Shown: positions 44,727-54,520 of the stretch, in pieces
Layout: the number at the start of each line of letters is the position of its first letter
How positions within the stretch are numbered: position 1 is the stretch's first letter
Source of the DNA: Desulfuromonadaceae bacterium
GTDB lineage: Bacteria > Desulfobacterota > Desulfuromonadia > Desulfuromonadales > JAHYIW01
Assembly (NCBI GenBank): GCA_019429445.1
Contig: JAHYIW010000014.1
Coordinates: 17,019-81,018 of the forward strand
DNA: 64,000 nt
Direction: 5' to 3'
Notes under the pieces: generated by a model
What the model was told of the DNA's origin: nothing
What the model saw: the letters and a program-made list of their open reading frames with translations, nothing else
Databases searched by the model: none
Translations under genes and position numbers: made by a program

Positions 44727-45608
44727 ATGATTTTGTTTGCCCCTGATATTCCCATGAGCGATGACGAGTTTGTTCTGTTGAAGGACCTTGTCTATCAATA
44801 CTGTGGTTTGCACTTCACTCCTGAAACCAAATATTTGCTCGAAAAACGTCTCACAAAACGGCTTCAACATCATAAGCTGGAATCGTTTCGCGACTACTAT
44901 TACATGTTGCGCTACGGTCAGGACAAAGAAAAAGAATTTGCTGAAGTCGTCGATTCTTTGACCACGAATGAAACCTATTTTTTTCGGGAAGACTTCCAGC
45001 TCAAGTCATTTACCGACGAGATCTTGCCGGAAATAAGTGAACGCAAGTTGAAAACGGGCACGAAACGCCTGCGCATCTGGAGCGCGGGGTGTTCGTCAGG
45101 CGAGGAACCTTATTCAATTGCCATGCTGCTTCTCGATATGCCTCAGTTTAGCGACTGGCACATTGATATCATCGGTACCGATATCAGTCATCGGGTTCTG
45201 CGCCTGGCGCGCGAAGGAATCTATGGCGCGTCGTCATTTCGTTCGACCTCTCCAGATTATCAGCAGCGTTATTTTCTCCCTGAGCCGGGGGGGAAGTCGA
45301 AGGTTGCTGATCGCGTCAGGAAGTTGGTCACATTCAGCCATTTAAATCTTTTTGACTCGGCGCGCATTGCGCTGCTGGGCAAGATGGATGTTATTTTCTG
45401 CCGCAATGTTATTATCTACTTTGATGTGGCCGCAAAAAAACGCGTCGTGGAAAATTATTACGAACGGTTGCATCCGGAAGGGTTTCTGTTGCTGGGACAT
45501 TCCGAATCCTTAATCAAGGTAACCAACCTGTTTCAGTTGCGACATTTCAAGCATGATATGGTGTATCAACGACCAAAACCTTTGCAGGAAATGGTGATGA
45601 CGCGATGA
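44727..45608 (+). CDS. cheR: Chemoreceptor methyltransferase CheR
   Basis: Methylates glutamates of chemoreceptors using SAM. The 293-residue protein has the N-terminal helical part (FVLLKDLVYQYCGLHFTPET, LEKRLTKRLQHHKL), TTNETYFFREDFQ, the SAM motif LRIWSAGCSSGEEPYSIAML, IIGTDISHRVLRLAREGIYG and MDVIFCRNVIIYFDVAAKK. ATG 44727 or ATG 44754 may start. It overlaps cheB by four bases. No receptor gene lies in the cluster. Confidence 0.95.
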   Translation: MILFAPDIPMSDDEFVLLKDLVYQYCGLHFTPETKYLLEKRLTKRLQHHKLESFRDYYYMLRYGQDKEKEFAEVVDSLTTNETYFFREDFQLKSFTDEILPEISERKLKTGTKRLRIWSAGCSSGEEPYSIAMLLLDMPQFSDWHIDIIGTDISHRVLRLAREGIYGASSFRSTSPDYQQRYFLPEPGGKSKVADRVRKLVTFSHLNLFDSARIALLGKMDVIFCRNVIIYFDVAAKKRVVENYYERLHPEGFLLLGHSESLIKVTNLFQLRHFKHDMVYQRPKPLQEMVMTR

Positions 45609-46669
45609 CAGACAAAATTCGCATTCTCGTCATTGATGATTCGGCGTTCAACCGGCGGACGATTATCAAAATGCTGGAGTCTATTCCCGGCATTGAGGTC
45701 GTTGACTACGCTTGCGACGGCGAAGATGGGCTGCGCAAGGTTTTCGACCTGAAACCTGACCTGATAACACTTGATCTTGAAATGCCGCGACTTGACGGGT
45801 TTTCTTTTTTACGCATTGTCATGCAAAATCGGCCGACTCCGGTGATCGTTGTGTCGGCGCGTTCTGATAATGACAATGTATTTAAGGCTCTCGAATTCGG
45901 TGCGGTCGATTTTGTCTCAAAACCGTCGTCCCGGATTTCACCGGAACTGTTCAATATCAGAGATGATCTGGTAAGTAAAATTCATGAAGCCGCCAACGCC
46001 AATATGCTTAAAGTGCTCAAACGGGCGGCGCGTAGCAAAGATCAGAGCGATACCTTCTCCAGTCATTCGCGAGTCAATCGCGGGACGAATAAAAATGCAA
46101 TCAATCATGTGGTCATCGGTGCATCTACCGGAGGGCCACCGGCGCTGCAAGCGATTTTTTCGAATATAAAGAACCCTGTCGATGTTTTTTTTGCGGTCTC
46201 CCAGCATATGCCTCCCGGTTTTACCAAATCATTTGCAGACCGTTTGAATAAATATTGCCCTCTGGAAATCAAGGAAGCGGAAGCCGGAGATATTGTGCGT
46301 TCAGGTCGGGTGCTTATCGCCCCCGGGGGGAAGAATCTGGAGTTTCGACGACATCAGAACGATGTCGTTGCCGTGGTCAGTGAGGCGAGGATCGGTCAGC
46401 GTTATGTCCCCTCTGTCGATATCATGTTTAATTCCGCAGTTAAAGTGTTTGGTTCCGACCTGCTCGGGGTGGTTCTGACCGGGATGGGGAACGATGGTGC
46501 TTTGGGCACTGCTCATATCAAGGAACATGGCGGACTGACACTGGCTGAATCTGAAGATTCCTGTGTTGTCTTCGGCATGCCGAAAGAAGCCATCGCCACC
46601 GGCAAGGTCGACTGGGTCAAACCGTTGGCACAAATAAGCGAGGAAATATTAAGCAAATGTGGTTACTGA
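45605..46669 (+). CDS. cheB: Chemoreceptor methylesterase CheB
   Basis: Receiver-controlled methylesterase/deamidase of 354 residues. The receiver has ILVIDDSAFNRRTIIKML, LITLDLEMPRLDGFSFL and FGAVDFVSKPS. The catalytic domain carries the nucleophile serine in VVIGASTGGPPALQAIF, the histidine in SQHMPPGFTKSFADRLN and the aspartate region GVVLTGMGNDGALGTAH. A basic linker joins the parts. It starts inside the cheR stop. Confidence 0.96.
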   Translation: MTDKIRILVIDDSAFNRRTIIKMLESIPGIEVVDYACDGEDGLRKVFDLKPDLITLDLEMPRLDGFSFLRIVMQNRPTPVIVVSARSDNDNVFKALEFGAVDFVSKPSSRISPELFNIRDDLVSKIHEAANANMLKVLKRAARSKDQSDTFSSHSRVNRGTNKNAINHVVIGASTGGPPALQAIFSNIKNPVDVFFAVSQHMPPGFTKSFADRLNKYCPLEIKEAEAGDIVRSGRVLIAPGGKNLEFRRHQNDVVAVVSEARIGQRYVPSVDIMFNSAVKVFGSDLLGVVLTGMGNDGALGTAHIKEHGGLTLAESEDSCVVFGMPKEAIATGKVDWVKPLAQISEEILSKCGY

Positions 46670-46680
46670 CAGGTGTTTTA

Positions 46681-46710
46681 TTGTCGTAATCACCGATCAT
46701 TTTGTATAAT
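46681..46710 (+). promoter_or_regulatory. Sigma-70 promoter of the GAF/receiver pair
   Basis: TTGTCG (46681-46686) and TATAAT (46705-46710) are 18 bases apart. Transcription would begin near 46717, about 55 bases before the GAF-protein start, so the last two genes of the cluster can be expressed separately from cheB. Confidence 0.6.
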
Positions 46711-46771
46711 GTTGACCTGAAACCGGGGACAGAATGTTGATGTATGACGCATATGATTTTGGAGAGTTGTG

Positions 46772-47590
46772 ATGCCCGATAAAGATGAAAAAATAGCCCA
46801 TAAGGCGGAAGAGTTTCTTCAGATATTTAAAAAGGGTGCCGATTTTACTCAGGACCTGCTGAAGGAAAACGAGCGATTGCGTTTTCGTCTGATTGAACTT
46901 GAGGACGTTTTTAAAAATTCTGCAGAAGGGGGTTCTGCTCCCGATTCACAGCAGATGAAACTTAAAATCGCTGAGCTTGAACGTGAAAAACAGGAAATCC
47001 TGGATCGAATTAAACAGGTTGAAGATGAAAATATAGATTTTGCCAACCGTTATGTGGACATTGAAACAGAAAACAATATGTTGGCAAACCTCTATATTGC
47101 ATCATATCAGCTCCACTCCACACTTGATTTCCGCGAAGTCCTCCAGATCATTACCGAGATTGTGATTAACCTTATCGGCGCAGAAGAATTCGGAATTATG
47201 CTCCTTGATGAAAAGACCAACAAGCTGACCGCCGTTTCCTGCGAGGGTCTGGAATTGGGGGCCTTTCCGTCGATCGCTTTAGGGAATGGCATTATCGGGA
47301 AAACGGCAAAGGCCGGCGATAATTATTTTATTGATGATATGGAAGGCTATGATCGCGATCTTGAACATCCGGTCGTGTGTATTTCTTTGAAAATCAAAGA
47401 GCACGTCATCGGCGTAATTGTTTTGTATAAACTGTTTGAACAAAAAAGCCGTTTTGCCGATGTTGATTTTGAACTGTTCACACTCTTGGCCGGCCATGCC
47501 GCCACGGCGATTTTTTCGTCCAAGCTCTATTCCGAGTCAGAACGCAAGTTGTCGACAATTCAAGGCTTTATCGATTTAATGACGAAGTAG
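46772..47590 (+). CDS. Coiled-coil GAF-domain protein
   Basis: Predicted cytosolic sensor of 272 residues. Residues 1-95 form a coiled coil (LLKENERLRFRLIELEDVF, LKIAELEREKQEILDRIKQV). A GAF domain follows from about residue 110 (LYIASYQLHSTLDFREVLQI, EEFGIMLLDEKTNKLTAVSC, GNGIIGKTAKAGDNYFIDDM, VIGVIVLYKLFEQ). The ATG at 46772 is used since GGAGAG lies five bases before it. No output domain is present, so it probably acts by contact with its neighbour. Confidence 0.88.
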   Translation: MPDKDEKIAHKAEEFLQIFKKGADFTQDLLKENERLRFRLIELEDVFKNSAEGGSAPDSQQMKLKIAELEREKQEILDRIKQVEDENIDFANRYVDIETENNMLANLYIASYQLHSTLDFREVLQIITEIVINLIGAEEFGIMLLDEKTNKLTAVSCEGLELGAFPSIALGNGIIGKTAKAGDNYFIDDMEGYDRDLEHPVVCISLKIKEHVIGVIVLYKLFEQKSRFADVDFELFTLLAGHAATAIFSSKLYSESERKLSTIQGFIDLMTK

Positions 47591-47602
47591 AGGGAGGCGC
47601 GG

Positions 47603-47977
47603 ATGTTGACATATAAAGTTCTGGTAGTTGAAGATTCGCCAACCATGCGGCAGCTGATCGTATTTGCCCTGAAACGGATTCGCGGGGTTGTGATTACCGA
47701 GGCCGGAGATGGCGTTGACGGATTGAAAAAATTGTCGAGCGACAAGTTCGATTTGATCTTTTCCGATATCAATATGCCGATTATGGATGGTTTAAAACTG
47801 GTCAGTCTGATCAGGAATAATCCTGGCTACAAAGATGTCCCGATTGTCATGGTGACGACAGAGGGGGCCAGTGAGGACCGTGATCGGGCTCTGGCACTTG
47901 GTGCCAACGACTATATCACCAAACCGATTCAGACCACGCAGATTCTGGCCGTAGCTAAAAAACTGCTCGACGCGTGA
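47603..47977 (+). CDS. Single-domain response regulator (CheY-like) 3
   Basis: Receiver-only protein of 124 residues. It has VLVVEDSPTMRQLIVFAL, the phosphoacceptor in DLIFSDINMPIMDGLKLV, VMVTTEGASEDRDRAL and NDYITKPIQTTQ. GAGGGAGG precedes the ATG. It closes the chemosensory cluster, 12 bases after the GAF gene. Confidence 0.93.
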   Translation: MLTYKVLVVEDSPTMRQLIVFALKRIRGVVITEAGDGVDGLKKLSSDKFDLIFSDINMPIMDGLKLVSLIRNNPGYKDVPIVMVTTEGASEDRDRALALGANDYITKPIQTTQILAVAKKLLDA

Positions 47978-47989
47978 TCACGATTCCGG

Positions 47990-48019
47990 TTGACAATAAC
48001 CGCCAATATTCGTTTTAAT
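47990..48019 (+). promoter_or_regulatory. Sigma-70 promoter of infA
   Basis: TTGACA (47990-47995) and TTTAAT (48014-48019) are 18 bases apart, ahead of the infA start at 48056. Confidence 0.6.
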
Positions 48020-48055
48020 CAGGCAGGTTTTAATTAGTGCATAGAAGGAGGCCGT

Positions 48056-48274
48056 GTGGCTAAGGAAGAAGCAATTGAGGTTGAAGGAAAAGTTATCGAA
48101 CCATTGCCCAATGCAATGTTTCGCGTCGAACTCGATAATGGGCATGTTGTTTTGGCACATATTTCAGGGAAGATGCGTAAGTATTATATCCGGATTCTGC
48201 CGGGGGATCACGTGACGGTCGAACTTTCACCGTACGATTTGACTCGGGGCCGGATTACCTACCGCGAAAAGTAA
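48056..48274 (+). CDS. infA: Translation initiation factor IF-1
   Basis: Small OB-fold protein of 72 residues that occupies the ribosomal A site during initiation. The sequence [37 protein letters not shown] and [16 protein letters not shown] is fully typical. AAGGAGG lies ahead of two overlapping GTG codons (48054, 48056); only 48056 is in frame. It has its own promoter and a terminator-like hairpin before leuS. Confidence 0.97.
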   Translation: MAKEEAIEVEGKVIEPLPNAMFRVELDNGHVVLAHISGKMRKYYIRILPGDHVTVELSPYDLTRGRITYREK

Positions 48275-48332
48275 AGTTTGCAGGCATCCGCAGCGCAACG
48301 GAACCTGACCCTCTTACATTTACGTTATTGAC

Positions 48333-48364
48333 GAATACCGGCGGTCAGCCGGTATTCTTGTTTG
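48333..48364 (+). terminator. Terminator between infA and leuS
   Basis: GAATACCGGC (48333-48342) pairs perfectly with GCCGGTATTC (48348-48357) around GGTCA and is followed by TTGTTTG. Confidence 0.75.
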
Positions 48365-48398
48365 TCTGATGTGGGGTGATACCCCGGTGGAGGATTCT

Positions 48399-50954
48399 AT
48401 GCAGGAACGATTCAACGCAGCCGAAATCGAGGAAAAGTGGCAACGAATCTGGGACGAGAATAATACCTTCAAAGTGTCGGTCGATGACGATCGGCGCAAG
48501 TTTTATCTGCTCGAAATGTTCCCCTATCCTTCGGGAAGGATTCATATGGGGCATGTGCGCAACTATTCGATCGGCGATGTTATCTCCCGTTTCAAGCGTT
48601 TGCAGGGTTTCAACGTTCTGCATCCGATGGGGTGGGACGCCTTCGGCATGCCGGCAGAAAACGCCGCAATTCAGCATGGTACACACCCTGCCAAATGGAC
48701 GTATGAAAATATCGCCAACATGCGCAAGCAGATCCGCAAGCTGGGGTTCTCGTACGATTGGGATCGCGAATTCGCAACCTGCGATGTTGACTACTATCGT
48801 TGGGAACAACTGGTGTTTTTGCGCATGTTCGAGCAGGGCAGGGCTTACAAAAAAACCTCGGCGGTGAACTGGTGTGAGAGTTGTCAGACGGTTCTGGCCA
48901 ATGAGCAGGTCGAAGACAATTGCTGTTGGCGTTGCGATAATGATGTAACACAAAAAGAACTCGACCAGTGGTTTTTCAAAATCACCGACTACGCTCAGGA
49001 ATTACTTGATGAAATTGACAATCTGACGGGATGGCCTGAATCGGTATTGACGATGCAGCGGAACTGGATCGGTCGGAGTGTGGGGTGTGAAATTGATTTT
49101 CCGGTGATCGATTCCACTCTGTCGATTCGCGTTTTTACGACCCGTCAAGATACCCTCTACGGGGCCACTTTCATGAGCCTTGCTCCAGAACATCCGCTGG
49201 CACTGCAACTGACCACGGTTAAGCAGCGCGATGCGGTGACGGCTTTTATCGAAAAAGTGCGTAACCAGGATAAAATCAATCGCACCAGCGACGAAGGGGA
49301 GAAAGAAGGGGTTTTTACCGGAGCCTGCTGTATTAATCCGGTAACCGGACGCAACATGCCGATTTATCTGGCCAATTTTGTTTTGATGGATTACGGGACC
49401 GGTGCAGTGATGGCGGTCCCGACTCACGACCAGCGCGATTTTGAATTTGCGACCAGATACCAGCTCGACAAGATTATTGTCATTCAGCCCGAAGGGGAAA
49501 CACTTGATCCGGCGACGATGACTGCGGCCTGGACCGGTACCGGCAAGATGGTTCATTCGAAAGAATTTGATGGTCTTGATAATGAGACAGCCAAGATCAG
49601 GATTGCTGATTATCTGACCGCTGAAAATATCGGCGAACGTTGCATTAATTTTCGTTTGCGCGACTGGGGGGTTTCACGTCAACGCTACTGGGGAACGCCG
49701 ATACCGATCATCTATTGCCCTGATTGCGGTGCGGTGCCGGTTCCCGAGGCTGATCTGCCGGTGGTCTTGCCGGTCGATGTCGCTTTCAGCGGCGCAGGGG
49801 GCAGTCCGCTGGCAAAATGTGCAGATTTTCTCAATGTCCCCTGTCCTCAATGCGGCCGCGCCGCCCGACGCGAAACCGACACCTTTGATACCTTTGTCGA
49901 AAGCTCCTGGTATTTTGCTCGCTTTACCTGCCCTGATTATGCTGCCGGCCCGCTTGACAGTGTGGCGGCAGATTACTGGTTGCCGGTTGATCAGTACATC
50001 GGCGGGATCGAACACGCCGTCATGCATCTGCTCTATGCGCGGTTTTTTACCAAGATTCTGCGCGATCTCGGTATGCTCAAGCTGGATGAGCCGTTTGCCA
50101 ATCTGTTGACTCAGGGGATGGTTTGCATGGAAACCTTGTCCTGTCCAGAGCATGGTTGGCTTTATCCCGAGGAAGTTGCTGGCGGAAAATGTCTGCAATG
50201 CGGGTGCCCTGCGGTTTCCGGGCGCACAGAAAAGATGAGTAAATCGAAGAAGAACGTTGTTGATCCAGATCATCTGATTGCTCAATACGGTGCCGACACC
50301 GCGCGTCTTTTTTCATTGTTTGCTGCTCCGCCTGAAAAAGATCTGGAGTGGAACGAACAAGGTGTCGAGGGGTGCTTTCGCTTCCTCAATCGTGTCTGGC
50401 GCGTGGTCTATGACAATCGTCACCTGCTCGGCGGTTCTGAACTGTGCCCCGAAACAGAAGGGGAAGCGCGTAAGCTGCGCTTTGATACGCATCGGACGAT
50501 TAATAAGGTGACCAATGACATCGATGGACGCTTTCACTTCAATACCGCAATCGCGGCGATTATGGAACTTGTCAATGCCGTTTATGCGTTCAGCCCGAAA
50601 CAGGACTATCCCGGTGCTTTGCGGGAAGCGCTCGAAACAACAGTGCGCCTGCTGAACCCGTTTGTCCCTCATTTTGCTGCTGAATTGTGGCAGAAACTCG
50701 GTCATGAGCGCAGTCTTGATGAATACGGGTGGCCGGTTTGTGATCCCGCCGCACTGGTTGAGGATAATTGTGTCATCGTTGTTCAGGTCAATGGTAAGGT
50801 GCGCAGTAAAATTACCGTTTCAGTCTCAGCCAGCGAAGCTGAAATCAAGGCGACAGCCCAGGCAGATGAAAATGTTGCCCGCCATCTGGAGAATATGACG
50901 ATTCGAAAAGTTATCGTTGTGCCTGGCCGTCTGGTCAATATTGTTGTGTCCTGA
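48399..50954 (+). CDS. leuS: Leucyl-tRNA synthetase
   Basis: Charges tRNA-Leu, including the CAG isoacceptor encoded at 14258. The 851-residue enzyme has the HIGH equivalent in [19 protein letters not shown], zinc cysteines (CESC, CWRC and CPDC), a CP1 editing domain with [19 protein letters not shown], and KMSKS in [16 protein letters not shown]. The anticodon domain and C-terminal tRNA-binding part ([16 protein letters not shown]) are present. GGTGGAGG precedes the ATG at 48399; the upstream in-frame ATG at 48369 would overlap the terminator region and is rejected. Confidence 0.97.
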   Translation: MQERFNAAEIEEKWQRIWDENNTFKVSVDDDRRKFYLLEMFPYPSGRIHMGHVRNYSIGDVISRFKRLQGFNVLHPMGWDAFGMPAENAAIQHGTHPAKWTYENIANMRKQIRKLGFSYDWDREFATCDVDYYRWEQLVFLRMFEQGRAYKKTSAVNWCESCQTVLANEQVEDNCCWRCDNDVTQKELDQWFFKITDYAQELLDEIDNLTGWPESVLTMQRNWIGRSVGCEIDFPVIDSTLSIRVFTTRQDTLYGATFMSLAPEHPLALQLTTVKQRDAVTAFIEKVRNQDKINRTSDEGEKEGVFTGACCINPVTGRNMPIYLANFVLMDYGTGAVMAVPTHDQRDFEFATRYQLDKIIVIQPEGETLDPATMTAAWTGTGKMVHSKEFDGLDNETAKIRIADYLTAENIGERCINFRLRDWGVSRQRYWGTPIPIIYCPDCGAVPVPEADLPVVLPVDVAFSGAGGSPLAKCADFLNVPCPQCGRAARRETDTFDTFVESSWYFARFTCPDYAAGPLDSVAADYWLPVDQYIGGIEHAVMHLLYARFFTKILRDLGMLKLDEPFANLLTQGMVCMETLSCPEHGWLYPEEVAGGKCLQCGCPAVSGRTEKMSKSKKNVVDPDHLIAQYGADTARLFSLFAAPPEKDLEWNEQGVEGCFRFLNRVWRVVYDNRHLLGGSELCPETEGEARKLRFDTHRTINKVTNDIDGRFHFNTAIAAIMELVNAVYAFSPKQDYPGALREALETTVRLLNPFVPHFAAELWQKLGHERSLDEYGWPVCDPAALVEDNCVIVVQVNGKVRSKITVSVSASEAEIKATAQADENVARHLENMTIRKVIVVPGRLVNIVVS

Positions 50955-51460
50955 TGCGTTTTTTTCTCTTCATAATGCTGATGTTTTTGGCTGGATGTGG
51001 TTATCATACCTCCGTGGCGAACGACTGTGCGTTGCTCGGCAGCCAGGATCTCGCGATTCAATTATTTGCCAACAAGACGGCAGAACCTTTTGTGGAAAAC
51101 ATTCTGGCCAATGCGTACGTTGAGGTGTTTTCCGGCGATAACCATACGACAGTCGTTCCCGCTGATGGCGACCTGGTGCTTGAAGGGGAGATTGCGGGAG
51201 TTGATCATATTGCCCTCAGTTATGATCTGAATGATGCGATCCGTGAATATCGTGTGACCTTGCGGATCAATGCCCGACTGGTTCGCAGCAGCGATGGCAA
51301 GTATCTCTGGCAGGGACAATTGTCCCGCAGTGCCGAATACCGGGCAGCGGTGAACCGGACCGTGCAGCAGGATCGTCAACGTGCCGCCCTGCGTGAAGCA
51401 TCCAACTGGCTGGCCGCAGACTTACGGGCGGACATCTGCGTAATGTCACGGACGGATTAA
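50954..51460 (+). CDS. lptE: LPS-assembly lipoprotein LptE
   Basis: Outer-membrane lipoprotein that plugs LptD and helps deliver lipopolysaccharide to the cell surface. The 168-residue product has a signal peptide and lipobox (MFLAGCGYHTS, cysteine near residue 15). The mature part carries the family pattern IQLFANKTAEPFVENILANA, VPADGDLVLEGEI and LVRSSDGKYLWQG. Its start shares one base with the leuS stop, and holA begins one base after it, giving the common leuS-lptE-holA order. Confidence 0.92.
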   Translation: MRFFLFIMLMFLAGCGYHTSVANDCALLGSQDLAIQLFANKTAEPFVENILANAYVEVFSGDNHTTVVPADGDLVLEGEIAGVDHIALSYDLNDAIREYRVTLRINARLVRSSDGKYLWQGQLSRSAEYRAAVNRTVQQDRQRAALREASNWLAADLRADICVMSRTD

Positions 51461-51461
51461 C

Positions 51462-52457
51462 ATGCAACCAGGGGAACTGAACAAGGCCATCAGTGCCGGT
51501 AAAATCCCGAATCTGCTCTGTCTCTACGGCGAAGAAGACTACTTCATTGCCCGTGCTCTGGAGCAGATTGAACGCGTCGTCATCAGCCCTGAGATGCGTG
51601 AATTTAATTATCAGCAGATTTACGGAAAAGAACTTGAGGGTTCACAGGTATGTGATTATGCCCGAACCTTCCCGGTTTTTGCGCCGCAGCGCCTGATTGT
51701 CATCCGCCGGATTGATGAGGCTTCAACGCTGGAACTGGAACGTTTTCGGTCGTACATTACTGATGCAGTTCCAGAGACGGTCCTGATCGTTACTGCGGAA
51801 AAGATTGATGCCCGACGCAAGTTTTATCAGGAATTTAAAAAGTATGGTCAGCTCGTTGAGTTCAAGCGGCTCTCTGAAAATCGTCTGCCCGATTTTGTCC
51901 GCGAACGCAGCCGGGAATTCGGTTTTAAGCTGACCGAGGAGGCGATGGCCCGGTTCTGCCGCCGGGTGGGGACAAACCTTTATGAAGTTACCGCCGAGCT
52001 GGAAAAACTGGCGGCATTTCTGGGGGGAAGGGATCTCGCTGATGGCGCCGATATCGACGCGGTCATTTCTAATACGCGCACCGAAAGTATTTTTGCTCTG
52101 ACTGATGCGGTTGGTGCGCGCAATAAGCAGGTGGCGATTAACCTGTTACACCGGATTCTTGCTGATGGCACCGTGCCACTGGCGGCGCTGGCGATGCTGG
52201 TAAGACATTTTCGACAATTGTGGAAGATCCATGAGCTTCTGGTGCAAGGTGTCTCGCGTAACGAAATACCTCGTACAATCGGCATCAATCCCTATTTTCT
52301 GGATAATCTTCTGACCCAGGCGCGACGTTTTGAGCGCGAAGAATTTTGTGCGTTGTTCAATGATTTTGTTGCAACTGATCTCGCATTGAAGTCGAGTGGG
52401 TCGCGGCCGGAGGTTGTGCTTGAACGGCTGCTCCTGAAGATTGTCAGCAAACGATAA
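51462..52457 (+). CDS. holA: DNA polymerase III subunit delta
   Basis: Clamp-loader wrench subunit of 331 residues. Conserved parts are IPNLLCLYGEEDYFIARALE at the N-terminus, YARTFPVFAPQRLIVIRRID, VEFKRLSENRLPDFVRERSR, TRTESIFALTDAVGARNKQV and LAMLVRHFRQLWKIHELLV. It is the last gene of the leuS operon and is closed by a bidirectional terminator shared with rpsT. Confidence 0.95.
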   Translation: MQPGELNKAISAGKIPNLLCLYGEEDYFIARALEQIERVVISPEMREFNYQQIYGKELEGSQVCDYARTFPVFAPQRLIVIRRIDEASTLELERFRSYITDAVPETVLIVTAEKIDARRKFYQEFKKYGQLVEFKRLSENRLPDFVRERSREFGFKLTEEAMARFCRRVGTNLYEVTAELEKLAAFLGGRDLADGADIDAVISNTRTESIFALTDAVGARNKQVAINLLHRILADGTVPLAALAMLVRHFRQLWKIHELLVQGVSRNEIPRTIGINPYFLDNLLTQARRFEREEFCALFNDFVATDLALKSSGSRPEVVLERLLLKIVSKR

Positions 52458-52458
52458 A

Positions 52459-52484
52459 AGAGGGGCCGAAAGCGGCCCCTCTTA
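52459..52484. terminator. Bidirectional terminator between holA and rpsT
   Basis: AAGAGGGGCCG (52459-52469) pairs perfectly with CGGCCCCTCTT (52474-52484) around an AAAG loop. It lies between two convergent genes. Confidence 0.85.
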
Positions 52485-52505
52485 AGCGGTGATTCGTGTG
52501 GCAGG

Positions 52506-52781
52506 TTATTGTGCTTTTGCCTGCAAGCCATTAACCAGTTTGGTCAATCGCGAGGATTTGCGGCTGGCGGTCGCCTTGTGAATGACTCCCTTGGTCGCTG
52601 CTTTGTCGATGTAAGGAATGGTGCGGCTCAAAGCGGCTTGTGCTACTTCGCTATCACCAGCGGCAACCGCCTCACGAACTTGCTTGACCAGCGTACGCAT
52701 GGTTGAGCGGATGTGTGTGTTGCGTGCGGCACGTGTTTTGTTCTGCAAATTGCGCTTTGCTGCGGATTTATGGTTGGCCAA
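52506..52781 (-). CDS. rpsT: Ribosomal protein S20
   Basis: Small-subunit ribosomal protein of 91 residues that binds 16S rRNA. The N-terminus [20 protein letters not shown] and the C-terminal [17 protein letters not shown] are typical. The start codon is TTG at 52781 with AAGGAG eight bases away; no ATG is available at the conserved start. TTG initiation of rpsT is known to dampen translation in other bacteria and allow autoregulation. Confidence 0.96.
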   Translation of the reverse strand: MANHKSAAKRNLQNKTRAARNTHIRSTMRTLVKQVREAVAAGDSEVAQAALSRTIPYIDKAATKGVIHKATASRKSSRLTKLVNGLQAKAQ

Positions 52782-52816
52782 TGTATCTCTCCTTTTAATG
52801 GTATGATTTGCGCCAT

Positions 52817-52845
52817 ACTATAGTCACAGATGTTCATCATGTCAA
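52817..52845 (-). promoter_or_regulatory. Strong sigma-70 promoter of rpsT
   Basis: On the minus strand TTGACA (52840-52845) and TATAGT (52817-52822) are separated by exactly 17 bases, about 35 bases before the TTG start. This is the best consensus promoter in the window. Confidence 0.85.
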
Positions 52846-52948
52846 GCTGAATAAATATTAATTATTATAAAAAAAACCATATAATTCATTACGTTGTAGT
52901 GGTAAATAAATGAATTAATAAAAAATAATCCCAAATTTGGCGGGTTCC

Positions 52949-54520
52949 ATGGGTGAACACAAGAAAATCGCACGGGCGACAGGAATCATGGGGGCGGCAA
53001 CCGGACTGAGTCGATTTGCCGGTCTGGTGCGTGATATGGTCGTTGCTGCGATCTTCGGAGCCGGACACGCCACCGACGCGTTTTTCCTTGCTTTTACGAT
53101 TCCGAATCTGCTGCGGCGTTTTTTTGCGGAAGGATCGTTGACGGCGGCGTTTGTACCAACCTATGCCGAAATCCACCATCAGCAGGGGGAGCAAGAAAGT
53201 GCACGGATTGCGAATATCTGCTGGACGCTGCTGCTGCTGGTCATGTTTGTCGTTGTTATTGTCGGGATTTTCGCCTCACCGTGGGTGGTCAAAGCGATCG
53301 GTTACGGTTTTATCGAGGTTGAGGGGAAACTCGCCCTGACCAACCGTCTGAACCAGGTCATGTTCCCTTATATATTTTTTGTCAGTCTGCTGGCGCTGAT
53401 TACCGGCATTCTTAACGTCCGCGAGCATTTTTTCTGGCCTTCGTTTTCACCGCTGTTGCTGAATGTGTCGATGATCGGCAGTGCGCTGCTGCTCAGCCCG
53501 TTCTTTGCGCAACCGATCATGTCACTGGCGATCGGTGTGCTGCTTGGCGGCATCCTGCAGCTGGCGCTGCAATTCCCGGTTTTGAGTGCTCACAAGATAC
53601 AGCTGCGCCTCGATTTCAATTTTCGCGACCCGGCAGTGCTCAGAATTGCGCGCCTGATGATGCCGGGCATTGCCGGGGTGGCGATCTATCAACTGAATGT
53701 GATCGTCACCAGGTTGCTGGCATCATTTCTCGCTGAAGGGAGCGTTTCCTATTTATACTATGCCCAGCGATTGTTCGAATTCCCGCAGGGAATCTTTGTT
53801 GTTTCGCTGGCTCAGGCCGTATTGCCGACAATCAGCCGCCAGGTGGCCAGTGGTGAAGAGGCTGGCTTCAAGGAGACCTTGCGCTTTTCAGTGGCGCTGA
53901 TTATGGTGGTGATTGTTCCGGCGATCATCGGCCTGATCGTCTGTTCCGAGGCTATTTTCAGTCTTTTTTTCATGCGCGGAGCGTTTGATTACCATGCTGT
54001 GCACCAGACCGCGCTGGCGTTGGCCGTATTCGCTCCCGGTTTGCTCTTCGTCGCTGTCAGTCGCGTTGTGGTGCCAACCTTTTATGCCTTTAAAGATACC
54101 CGGACACCGGTACTCATTTCATTCTGGACACTGCTGGTCAACGTCGCTCTTGGCCTGCTCTTGATGATTCCTTTCGGCCACCTCGGGCTGGCTCTGGCAC
54201 TGACCCTTTCTGCTGCATTTAATTGCCTGATTTTACTCGTTGCCTTGCGGCGCAAGATCGGTCCTCTTGGCTGGGGGGTGACATTAGGCCCGATGTGGCG
54301 TATTCTGCCGTCGGTCATTGTGATGGCGTTAGCAAGTCACCTGGTGCTCACTTACGGGGTCTGGGATGGCACCGGCAGTCCCCTGACGAATGGGGTGCTG
54401 CTGTTTGTCGCGGTCATCGGCGGCGGAACGATCTATGCTCTGGGCTGCTGGTGGCTGCGCGTGCCGGGGGCCGCCGGTGCGGCCCGCCTGGTGCGGGAAA
54501 AACTGGTGCGGAAGAGATGA
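52949..54520 (+). CDS. murJ: Lipid II flippase MurJ
   Basis: MOP-superfamily membrane protein flipping lipid II for peptidoglycan synthesis. The 523-residue protein has about 14 helices and the family hallmarks LSRFAGLVRDMVVAAIFGAG, TDAFFLAFTIPNLLRRFFAE, GSLTAAFVPTYAE and YLYYAQRLFEFPQGIFVVSL. The ATG at 52949 is chosen; an in-frame TTG four codons upstream is possible. The AT-rich 167-base gap shared with rpsT holds its promoter. It overlaps the next gene (ATGA). Confidence 0.95.
   Translation: MGEHKKIARATGIMGAATGLSRFAGLVRDMVVAAIFGAGHATDAFFLAFTIPNLLRRFFAEGSLTAAFVPTYAEIHHQQGEQESARIANICWTLLLLVMFVVVIVGIFASPWVVKAIGYGFIEVEGKLALTNRLNQVMFPYIFFVSLLALITGILNVREHFFWPSFSPLLLNVSMIGSALLLSPFFAQPIMSLAIGVLLGGILQLALQFPVLSAHKIQLRLDFNFRDPAVLRIARLMMPGIAGVAIYQLNVIVTRLLASFLAEGSVSYLYYAQRLFEFPQGIFVVSLAQAVLPTISRQVASGEEAGFKETLRFSVALIMVVIVPAIIGLIVCSEAIFSLFFMRGAFDYHAVHQTALALAVFAPGLLFVAVSRVVVPTFYAFKDTRTPVLISFWTLLVNVALGLLLMIPFGHLGLALALTLSAAFNCLILLVALRRKIGPLGWGVTLGPMWRILPSVIVMALASHLVLTYGVWDGTGSPLTNGVLLFVAVIGGGTIYALGCWWLRVPGAAGAARLVREKLVRKR

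Noticed and set aside
48369..48398. Earlier ATG for leuS
   Set aside because: Follows directly on the infA terminator hairpin and lacks a ribosome site, whereas GGTGGAGG precedes ATG 48399.
54223..54516. Upstream extension of the ogt reading frame
   Set aside because: It lies wholly inside murJ in another frame; the ATG at 54517 gives a normal Ogt and couples to the murJ stop.
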